DNA of 64,000 nt from the NCBI RefSeq assembly GCF_000321225.1, contig NW_004450464.1, forward strand, positions 2,821,895 through 2,885,894. The letters run 5' to 3'. A program made the position numbers and the translations under genes. Below are positions 55,771 to 64,000 of this stretch, one piece after another. Origin of the DNA: Odobenus rosmarus divergens (Eukaryota > Chordata > Mammalia > Carnivora > Odobenidae). A model generated the notes under the pieces. The model was given only the letters and a program-made list of their open reading frames with translations. It had not been told where the DNA came from and searched no databases. Within the stretch, counting starts at the first letter, position 1. Every line of letters starts with the position of its first letter.

Positions 55771-57599
55771 AATTAATGCCTCCATATTGACTGAAGTGAA
55801 ATACACATACTCTTGGCATTGAAAGGGAACACACATACTGAATGTCTACTGCTCTGATGGAGATTTTTTTTTTTTTTTTACAGTTAACCAAGAGAACAGA
55901 TTTCTTCTATTACCTGTAGTTTAGGATTATAGAGTTTAGATTACCCTCTGGTCAGGATTTCCAAGGCTGAAAATGGAGAACACTTGGAGGAGAAAGAGTG
56001 GACTCTTCTGGATTCCATTTTCCTTCTCTTTATCGTGGATCTTTCTTCTTCTAAGCACTACTACTGTCTGCAACATCAGTTGGTGTTAAATTCACTATAG
56101 AATTGGATTTCAGTTGCTCTCCTTAATAGCTGTGGGGCATCCCTTTTCAAAGGACTCACTAAAGATTCTTTTTGTTTGTTTCTGCTAACTTAAACACTGA
56201 TGTTTTATAATATTATGAGGAAACTACTGATTTGAAGAATTGGGATTCATGTTTCTTTTCCTTTTTTGGATTCTATAAATATAAATCAGCAAGTAACAAA
56301 AAGAGCGATCCCACCTGTGAAGTTATTATCCCCAGTGAGTTGAATATGGGCATTATAATTCACCAGTAGTTGATGACTGAATGGATCTAGAGGAAGAATG
56401 AAAAGGTAGATTTTAAAGATGAATATACAATATTAATAATTTTCTCAATAAGATATATTTGAAATGGAAATCCATGACAGGAAGCCGGACTAGGAAATCA
56501 GGAAGTTTGGATTTTGCTCTCCCTCCTCATCAGTTTCTCAGCTTCCTTTTCGATTCGTGCCTTTGCTGAAGCTTCTTACATGTGTTTCTGGAATGTTTCC
56601 AGTAGACCTTTGGAATTGCACTTTGGTTTTCAGGCAGTGATTTCTGCCCTAGCTGAATTTTAGATATGAAGGTCATTCATCTATGTCCTGGAAGGATGAT
56701 TCACATATTTATGTTCTAGAAAGTAGACTGAAAAGAAAAATTTGCTACTTTATTAATTAGGGCCCTTTCACATTTTGTATTCTCCAGCTTAATCATTTGC
56801 TTGTTTGAACTAAAGTCATCTTCCTTAATCACCATCATTAGTGGCTGTCCATGAAGGATTATCTCTCTGAATTTTATAAGCATGTTAGAATTTGATGCAT
56901 TTTACATTCCCCATTAGGGATTAGACATCATTCCATATTTTACTATGCCAATATATATTTTTTAAAGCATGAGATTAACTATAGTAATGTTCTACCTTGG
57001 TGATAGAGGGGAAGCCTCCTCCCCTCATTGGGTAGAGGGAGCAACTGGGTAACTAGGGGATCCAGTCTTGGTACCATTTTATAGTTTAAGCTTCCCAGGG
57101 CATTTCAGAAAGTTTACTTCTTCAAAGATGAGAATTTGGTATTCTCATCACTTTCATGTTGAACTTTCCCAGGGATGAACAGTTCATTCACTGTCTTTTG
57201 GAAACAGCCTGTTACACTTTGGGTGTCATTTAGAAATTCTTCCTTATAACCAGCAGAGTGTTCATGGCCTTCACTGCTTCCTAGTTTGGATCTTTAAGAT
57301 GACTCAAAACAGATCTATTCTTTTTCTACCTGATAGTCTTCCAAATATCTGAAGCCGTCTTAATATTCCTGTGATTATTCTCCTGCACATTGGGTCATGC
57401 CACCATTTCCCATATTCCATATTTTGAAAATCTCTCATGATCATGGTTCTCCTCCTCTGTCCCTTGTGCATATAAAAATGGACATCGGATTCTAGAAAGA
57501 AGCACCATCATCGTGCACACACATATAGCACTTTCTGGCTTACTGTGTGTTTATGTGTTGTCTTGTTTCATCCTCACAGTGAAACTGGTAGACACAGAC
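55771..57599. other. Single-copy stretch, no gene seen
   Basis: T run at 55864-55879. No exon, RNA gene or confident repeat. Confidence 0.5.
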
Positions 57600-57745
57600 C
57601 TCTTCTTTGTACTCATTTTTGTCTGAATAGACTCAAAGCTCTAGGCAGGCAGGATCTGGTGCTGGTTTTTATTGAATCCCAACTCCATGCACAGTGCTTT
57701 GTATACAGTAGTGACTTCCTAAATAACTGTGGAGTGAATGAGCCC
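57600..57745 (+). mobile_element. L2 LINE 3' end
   Basis: GACTCAAAGCTCTAGGCAGG, CAGGATCTGGTGCTGGTTTT, CATGCACAGTGCTTTGTATA, CAGTAGTGACTTCCTAAATA and GTGGAGTGAATGAGC follow the L2 3' terminus (GAGCTCCTTGAGGGCAGGGA, GCACAGTGCCTGGCACATAG, AATGAATGA). Confidence 0.65.
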
Positions 57746-58224
57746 CCGCTCCTCACCCTGGAGTTGGCACCAGGAGGTGGAGTAAGTTTCAGAGCTTGGG
57801 AGAGTGGTCAGTTTGACACAGGGCTTTAGAAAAAGAATTTGTGATTTGTTTGTTTGTATTGTTTGTGTATTTCAGATTCTTCTAGTTTTTCCTGGGCTTA
57901 AAATGACTATCAGAGTGTTCTGCACACTCAAAGCAATAATGTTTTAGTCCAATACAGGCTCATATAGAAAAAAACCAAGCCAAAACAAAACCTCTCTCCT
58001 TTTCTCAATTTATGAAGTTAGGAGTTTAAAAAAATGCTTTTAAAAGGAGTATTAATCCAAAAGAATAAATGGAATAAAATGTCTGTTGGAAAATTAAAAT
58101 TAGATACTTCAGTGAAAATGTTTATTGGGTAAATGTGATATGTGGTTTAGTTAATAATCCACCCAAAAGCAGATATTTATTTAAATGTTATATATGTTGA
58201 TCATTTTTCAAGGCTCTTGAGATG

Positions 58225-58800
58225 TAATATCATGGAGAAAGTCCCTACTTTTATGCATCTTATATTTTACTTGAGGAAGACAGGCAACTTAACAATTAAG
58301 CAAATAAGAAAGATAAGGTAATTTTTGATAAGAAGTAAAGGAAATCTACAGAGCAGTGTACTCAAGAACAACAGTGAGGAGGTGGCCCAGTGAGTTGAGA
58401 CACGAGGGACCAGAGGGAGGCCGCTCTGCAAAGTGCTCATCATTTCCACGGAGGGAAGGAATGCAAGGGTCCCGATGTGGGCGAGTGCTCAGTGCCCTAA
58501 AGGAATTGCAAGCAGAAGAATGGCAGCTTGAGTACTTGAGATGAGTACTTGGACGTGTACAGTCCTCCTTATGTCGTCCTTATGGGTGAGAAGTCTGACA
58601 GATTTGAAAGTTGATTCATCAAAGTGGATGGACTGTGGATTCTAGGGATACAGGAGAAGCTGGGGGACTCACGGGAGGGGTTACAAGTAAGCTAGCAGAA
58701 ACGTGATGGCGGCTCTGACTAGCAGAGGTCAGGGGTCATGAAGAGAAGTGGGTGGTGCATTTGAGAGAGCTATTGGAGGCATACTGGACATTACAGGTCA
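58225..58800 (-). mobile_element. L2 LINE 3' region
   Basis: GTCCCTACTTTTATGCATCT, GGAAGACAGGCAACTTAACA, then GTGGATGGACTGTGGATTCT, AGAAGTGGGTGGTGCATTTG and GAGAGAGCTATTGGAGGCAT keep the order of antisense L2 (CCCTGCCCTCATGGAGCTTA, AGACAGACAATAAACAA, GAATGGATTGTAGGGG, AGAGAAGTGGACAGATT, ATATTTTGGAGGTA). Diverged. Confidence 0.6.
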
Positions 58801-59027
58801 TATTGTAGGGCCGGGGAGGGGATGATGTAGAAGTGGTGGGGGGGAATTAGCATGGCAATTATAAATATAATGGGAGGATGTTAAGGAAGAATCCCAGGAA
58901 ACCCTGTTCCTGCAATGTCAGTGTTATTATTTTATACAAATGGACGTGGGGTTCATGAAGTGATGATGTTCACACTTTGAGGCACAGTGGTGCAGGCAGG
59001 CAGTTGGACGTATGTGCCGGACGTCTT

Positions 59028-59226
59028 TTTTTTTTTTTAATATAGATTTTATTTATTCATTTGGGAGAGAGAGAGAGGGAGCACAAGCAGGGGAGCTGCA
59101 GAGGGAGAGGGAGAAGCAGGCTCCCCGCTGAGCAGGGAGCCCAATGTGGGGCTCGATCCCAGGACCCTGGGATCATAACCTGAGCTGAAGGCAGACGCTT
59201 AACTGACTGAGCCACCCAGGCGCCCC
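59028..59226 (-). mobile_element. Can-SINE, SINEC_Pv-like subfamily
   Basis: Minus-strand copy: T run, ATATAGATTTTATTTATTCA, AGGGAGCACAAGCAGGGGAG, GGGCTCGATCCCAGGACCCT, AAGGCAGACGCTTAACTGAC and the head complement GAGCCACCCAGGCGCCCC. The flanks TGTGCCGGACGTCTT (59013) and TGTGGTGAACGTCTT (59227) form a diverged target-site duplication. Confidence 0.94.
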
Positions 59227-59429
59227 TGTGGTGAACGTCTTAAGGTGGTCTTCTCACTTTCTTATCCTAGATCTTAGTAGCCTGCTCCTATAGCCATGTG
59301 AAGGAATAATGTAGAATAATGTAGTCAGTCAGTGATACACTTTGGAGTCTTATTTTTTCTTTCCCAGGTCTCCTTACCTTAACTTAATCCGTCAAGAATA
59401 AAAATATATCTGATATTTGTTGTTCCTTA

Positions 59430-59830
59430 GTTCTGTGAAATAATGACAAGTCTTCTCCACCCCTGGCCGCGTTGAACCTGCACATGTGTAAATTTGCTAA
59501 GCTTTCCAAAACAGTGCAAGGTTTTACAAAGATAAGACAGTTCATTTACATAACCCAGAATAATTTGGCTGGCAGACTCAAGGAGATATAGTGTGTGGAT
59601 CAAGTTTAACACATTCATTTAGATTGGCTGACTCCCCTGCGTTTCCTGTGCTTGCAGAGGGTCCCATCTGTTCAGCTCCTGGCCAGAGACCATTGTGCCT
59701 GTGAGCATTGAAATTTCTTATTGCAGACGCTCAGCGCTTCATAATTGGTTTAGGGTGCCCCAGATACTCACCAGGAACATTGTTAATTAGTACCAACGAA
59801 AGTGGCAATTATTCTAGAACTAGGATACTG
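59430..59830. promoter_or_regulatory. Candidate conserved non-coding block
   Basis: Repeat-free. GAACATTGTTAATTAGTACC (59775-59794) combines a SOX-type ATTGTT core with a homeodomain TTAATTA core. ACAAAGATAAGACAG (59527-59541) holds a GATA core. These are sequence observations; enhancer function is an inference. Confidence 0.3.
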
Positions 59831-60399
59831 CCTGTTACTAACGTACTCAGGTGACCGCGAGAGCCAACACACTTCTTTCCTGCACTTTCCCCCTTTTGCA
59901 TCCTGGCGATTTTATAACTCAGAGACACCTTCTCCATTGCCCTCAAACCACTGAGCCCAGCTCCCAGACCCTCAGAAGGACTTCTCAGGACCTCCCATAG
60001 AGTGATCATCCCTTCATCTCCAGGAAGATCTCTCTCTGCCAGTTGAACTAAACCACTTGGCATTTCCTCCACAAACCCTTTTGTTTCTACACTTTGCATC
60101 TTTGCTCCTTAAGTTCTTTCTGTTTGAAAGTGCCTTTTTACCCCCCTTAATCCCTGCCTGACACAAATGATGCTCATTTCAGATGCCTGCCTGATGCTCC
60201 ATCCTTTGATCTCCCAATAATTTGTTTGTTCCTCTCTTTTGATATTTTCCCTCTTATCTCTTGTCCTAGTTCAACTTCTTAAGGGTTTATTGCCCCATCC
60301 CTGCCTAGTCTTCACATTTTTATGGTAGTGCCAGCAGAGTGCCTTACATGGAGGATGTTGCCAATTAGGCTTTGTTGACTTCAAATGAGTTCTTAGTAT

Positions 60400-61200
60400 C
60401 TAACTATGGTCTAACGATAAGCAACACAAAAACCAAAATCATCTCAAGGCAAAGTTCTGACATAACCCAGCCAGAGGCATGCCTTTCGAGGTCCCACTCC
60501 CCGCCCTGGAAGGGATCAGGCTGCCATCAAGGCCGTTCTAACCTTTAATCTTTGTTGTTCTTTTATGGTCAGCGTGGCCTGGCCTCTTTGTTTTCTGAGT
60601 GGAAAATAGATGCTAAGAGGGAGTGCCTTGCTGAGTGGGCCAGCCGGGGGAGATAGCCCGTTGCCCTATCTGCCGCAGGGCTACGCTTTGAGAGCCCGAT
60701 GGACTTGTTACATCCCGGGGCAGGCTTTCTCCTGGGTGATATTGTTTCCCTTTTGAATTCTCCAAAACCTGTCAGGTGTTTTCTTCCTTATCTCCCCGAG
60801 GACAGCCAGTTAATCTAAGATTAGCCTGACAGCCCCTATTTTCCAGGTCTCTGGTTTCATCAATAAAGTAGGTTACATCTTTTTTGAGCTCCATTACCTC
60901 CTCCATCACCTTGCTCTCTTGATCCATATTGTGGTTTATTCCTTATACAGCCTGCCCCATCCACTTTTGGCTGTGTTCCCACTTCCTAACCCCACTCTTG
61001 AATGGGACCATTTAATTCAGTAATTGCTGGGACTATAAAAGCCTGACAATCCCTGAGCCTTTTGTGTGATGTTTTCACTTCATTGCTCTTCTGGTCGCCA
61101 CGCTGACTTTGAGCTGAATACGCTGAGTGACCAACAGCATCCCTCGGAATTACTAATGAATTGCCACCTTTACTTTTTAATGTTAATGATTAACGGATTT
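60400..61200. promoter_or_regulatory. Candidate conserved regulatory block
   Basis: The least repeat-like and relatively GC-rich part of the window. It contains ACCTTTAATCTTTGTTGTTC (60541-60560, TCF/SOX-like cores), a perfect 13-base inverted repeat TAATCTAAGATTA (60811-60823), and CTATAAAAG at 61033-61041, a consensus-like TATA box. No open frame or CpG island accompanies them. Confidence 0.35.
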
Positions 61201-61479
61201 CTTTCATTTATCATATAAAGACAATCTTCTAGGAATTTGGGAAAAGTTATAAAGACCCTTACTTCTTGGATACCAGAGACAGTATCTTTAAAATAGAGTA
61301 TACACACCCTTGTGGGGATGCATAAGGTATCCCATTATATTTATTTTGCTATCATGCCTTTTTATTCCTGTTTTTAAATATGCACAATATATTAGCATCA
61401 TAGGACATGAACATAATTTATACAAATGCATCTGTCGATGTTACCTGCTCAAGATGATTTCCCTGGTAGGGAGGTGTGA

Positions 61480-61760
61480 TTAAAATGTTTGGGACCCTGG
61501 GCTTTCAGAGCCACTTCAACTTCCAGCTCCTTGCCTTCCCCCCTTGGTTAGTTGTATGACCTTGGATCAGCTTATTTAGTCTCTTTGGGTCTTATTGTCC
61601 TCACCTCCCAATTGAAAACAAAACTATTCCATAGGTTGCTGAGAGGTTTCGGTGGGGCAATGCATGTGAAGAATTTAGCAAGCGCCCGGAGCAGAGTGCG
61701 TACTGGTTACTATGGTCATGCGTAGTTTTAATTGATGTTATTGTTGTTGATTTTTGCAGC
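61480..61760 (+). mobile_element. MIR SINE relic, nearly full length
   Basis: CCCTGGGCTTTCAGAGCCAC, TTAGTTGTATGACCTTGGAT, CAGCTTATTTAGTCTCTTTG, ATAGGTTGCTGAGAGGTTTC, CAATGCATGTGAAGAATTTA and GCAAGCGCCCGGAGCAGAGT cover MIR from the A-box side to the 3' end. Confidence 0.82.
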
Positions 61761-61840
61761 CTGTCTGTTATATTGCCGGACTGTTATAGCATTTCACCAC
61801 TTTTATAGTAGCAGAAGAACTGAGCCTACTCTCCATGTCA

Positions 61841-61863
61841 AATAATAATAATAATAATAATAA
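61841..61863. repeat. (AAT)n microsatellite
   Basis: Seven AAT units in a row, directly seen. Confidence 0.95.
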
Positions 61864-63357
61864 AAGCATCTCATACCAAACACATTAAAAAATGTGAATG
61901 AATGAATAAAAATTAGAATTTTAAAAAATACATGCACATACTTTCCTCCCTTAACATTAATAATATAAATAGGTTTTGTAATATATTTGCATAACTTTTG
62001 TAAGAGGGAGCAAAGGAATTCACTAGAGCTTTCAAAAACACTGAATCCATAATACATGCTGTAGGGTCGTTTTGTTGGTACCATTAGCTTCTGATGAGTT
62101 TTCTTTGGTATTTTAGAAATGAAACTCTTTTAGATAAAGTTTATCACAAACCTACTTTTTATTGAACATTGCCACAGCAGGTATGGTTTTGAAGTGATGC
62201 TCTAGGACAAGATGTCTTAAAGAATAACAAGCTTACTATGCACTTATCTGGTATGTTTGCTGAGATCTGAGGATGTCAGAGAATTCTTCAGTGAGGTAAA
62301 GAAAAGTTCACCCTAGTTTGCAAGACTGGTTCATGTGGAATTTATAAGAATGGACTGACCAGCATGCCCTTTTAAAATTCCTTGGTTAATCTCTTTATTG
62401 AAAGCTGCTGGGCTAGTTGATTAAGAAACCTTATGGGATGACTGCTTTTAATGTCCTACAAATGAAGCTGAATTGTTGCTTAGTAAATCACCATAGATCA
62501 AAGTGCTTTGTGGTCAGAGTGCAGTTATTATTATTATTTTTTATTGTTTCATTTTAGAATGAAGGTGAAGGGTTGAAGAAGGAAACATGCCGAATTTGAC
62601 ATCGATGATGTCTATTTACTTTTGTGCGCTTCTTTACGCATCTAATTTGAACAATTGGGCGAGGAGTGCAGCAAAACATAAATGGGTAAATGTAAAGCTC
62701 AATCAATTAATAATTTGTTCCTATTTATAATTGCCTGGTTCCTTCCTAGCCATGAAGAAATCAGTAGGCATATAGAGAAGACTTTGGGTGCTTCCCAGGG
62801 AAGCTGAAGAAACATCCCTGTTGGCTTGTCGGTGGTGTTAAATCCGTATTTCCATAGTCACCTCAGCATGAAATGTACACGAGACCGTTCAGTGTTACCC
62901 TGTGGTCTGATCTGAGGGGTACTAAGGGCTGATATTTTTGCTTCTTATGCTTCCTTGAAGGGTACAATATGTATTTTGTTGCTCTTGATTGTCCAGTGCC
63001 TAAAGCAGTATACGAATAGGTTTGGATGGATTAAGTGAATATGTGAGCATGTATGTTTTGTTGACTGGGATGGCCCTGAGGAAAGAAGTAAGAAAAAGGA
63101 CTAAAAGAGTGGACTGAAAATGGAAATTGAATCTACCATAAGAATTCCATAAGGGTTTCAGTTCTATAGTGTGATTTTACTTCTGGAAAGTTTAGGCATT
63201 GCTATGTTGCACTTTGTTATGTATAGCATTAAGTAGGTATATTTAGTGGTGCAATAAATGCAGGTTTGGGAAGGACTCATGTTTTGCCATGTGTATTTTT
63301 GTACCTTCTAGGACCACTCTAAAAAACCCATTTATCTATCTACCCTACCTATCTTAC
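61864..63357. other. Mostly single-copy stretch, no gene seen
   Basis: A TTA repeat lies at 62525-62538. The part at 62590-62740 is repeat-free, with CTAATTTGAACAATTGGGCG and AATCAATTAATAATTTGTTC, and could be a conserved element. No exon seen. Confidence 0.45.
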
Positions 63358-63427
63358 TCTTTTTTTTCTTTTTTTTCTTTTCTTTTCTTTTCTTTTCTTT
63401 TCTTTTTTCTTTTCTTTTCTTTTCTTC
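63358..63427. repeat. (TTTTC)n tract, tail of the L1
   Basis: About 70 bases of T/C pentamers. On the minus strand this is an (AAAAG)n expansion of the poly-A tail of the adjacent L1. Confidence 0.92.
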
Positions 63428-64000
63428 AATTCCAGTATTGTTAGTAGTGTTATATTAGTTTCCCATGTACAATATAGTGCTTCATCACTTGCATACATCA
63501 CACCCCACCTGGTGCTCATCACAAGTGCACTCCTTAATCCCCATCACCTATTTAACCCATCCCTCCACCCAGCTCCCCTCTGGTAACCATCAGTTTGTAC
63601 TCTATAATTAAGAGTCTGTTTCGTGGTTTGTTTCTCTCTCTTTTTTTTTCTTTGTTTTGTTTCTTAAATTCCACGTATGAGTGAAATCATACAGTATTGG
63701 TCTTTCTCTGACTGCCTTATTTCACTTAGCATTATACCCTCTAGCTCCATCCATGTCATCACAAATGGCAAGATTTCATTCTTTTTTATGGCTGAATAAT
63801 ATTCCATTGTGTGTATGTGTATGCATGTGTGTGTATAGTGTAAGAAAAAAATATATTTATCTATCAATTGACACTTGGGCTGCTTCCATAATTTGGTTGT
63901 TGTAGAAAATGCTGCTATAAACATAGGGGTGTATGTGTCCCTTTGAATTAATGTTTTTGTATTTTGGGGGGTACAAAACCCATTTTGTAGTACTCATTTG
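63428..64000 (-). mobile_element. Carnivore LINE-1, 3' end (cut by window edge)
   Basis: The minus strand encodes the last part of L1 ORF2 at 63664-63950, with the hallmark MEYYSAIKKNEILPFVMTWM then LSEIRQSEKDQYCM. The preceding part (MFIAAF, KQPKC) is recognisable but disturbed by a TG-repeat expansion (63810-63835). The 3' UTR follows (GGTGATGGGGATTAAGGAGT, TGCACTTGTGATGAGCACC on the minus strand), typical of carnivore L1s, ending in the AAAAG tail. ORF2 encodes endonuclease/reverse transcriptase; only its C-terminal tail is present here. The element continues past the window, so truncation cannot be judged. Confidence 0.93.

Noticed and set aside
61033..61041. CTATAAAAG as a real promoter
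   Set aside because: A TATA-like word alone is weak evidence. No CpG island, exon or splice donor follows. Kept only as part of the candidate regulatory block.
1..64000. A new multi-gene system such as a defence or biosynthesis cluster
   Set aside because: There are no protein-coding genes to form one. The window is mammalian non-coding DNA dominated by repeats.

Overview
This window is non-coding DNA from a placental mammal, almost certainly a caniform carnivore. The main evidence is about two dozen tRNA-derived carnivore SINEs (Can-SINE/SINEC type). Each has the head GGCGCCTGGGTGGCTCAG, an internal TC-rich run and an AAATAAATAAAATCTTT-type A tail. The heads and bodies fit the arctoid forms (bears, seals, mustelids) better than the dog SINEC_Cf form. 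The 3' end of a carnivore LINE-1 at the right edge supports this. Base composition is AT-rich and there is no CpG island.

I find no convincing protein-coding exon, tRNA, rRNA or snRNA gene. Every open frame is short (117 codons at most), and those I recognise belong to repeats or to a retrocopy. The one gene-derived object is a full-length processed pseudogene of FCF1 (44074-44937) with two in-frame stops, an A tail and a 14-16 bp target-site duplication. The window therefore looks like a gene desert or part of a very long intron.

Layout: 1-7.4 kb holds a MER5-like fragment, a MIR, four same-orientation SINEs in 1.6 kb and an L2. 7.5-13 kb holds a plus-strand SINE, an AT-rich candidate conserved block, two micro-duplications, and a 186-bp inverted duplication (arms 10435-10620 and 12674-12859, 96% identical). 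14-29 kb is mostly single-copy sequence with L2, MIR and MER5-like relics, and a SINE nested in an older LTR-like element. 29-43 kb has scattered SINEs, an L1/HAL1 remnant (37.5-39.1 kb) and microsatellites. 43.9-45.5 kb has a 48-bp near-perfect palindrome, the FCF1 retrocopy, an L2 and a MER5-like element. 49-53 kb has a SINE dimer, a large CCTT tract and an old antisense L1 carrying two SINEs. 53.8-63.3 kb is comparatively repeat-poor, with several blocks that look like conserved non-coding DNA. 63.36-64.0 kb is the L1 3' end.

Ancient layers (MIR, L2, MER5, L1M/HAL1) are overprinted by at least three ages of Can-SINE. Twenty SINE units lie on the minus strand and four on the plus strand. 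I do not see a new genetic system here. The most unusual features are the inverted duplication, the 48-bp palindrome, the SINE dimer, the micro-duplications and the candidate regulatory blocks. Names of ancient repeats come from recognising consensus-like stretches by eye, and their ends are approximate.
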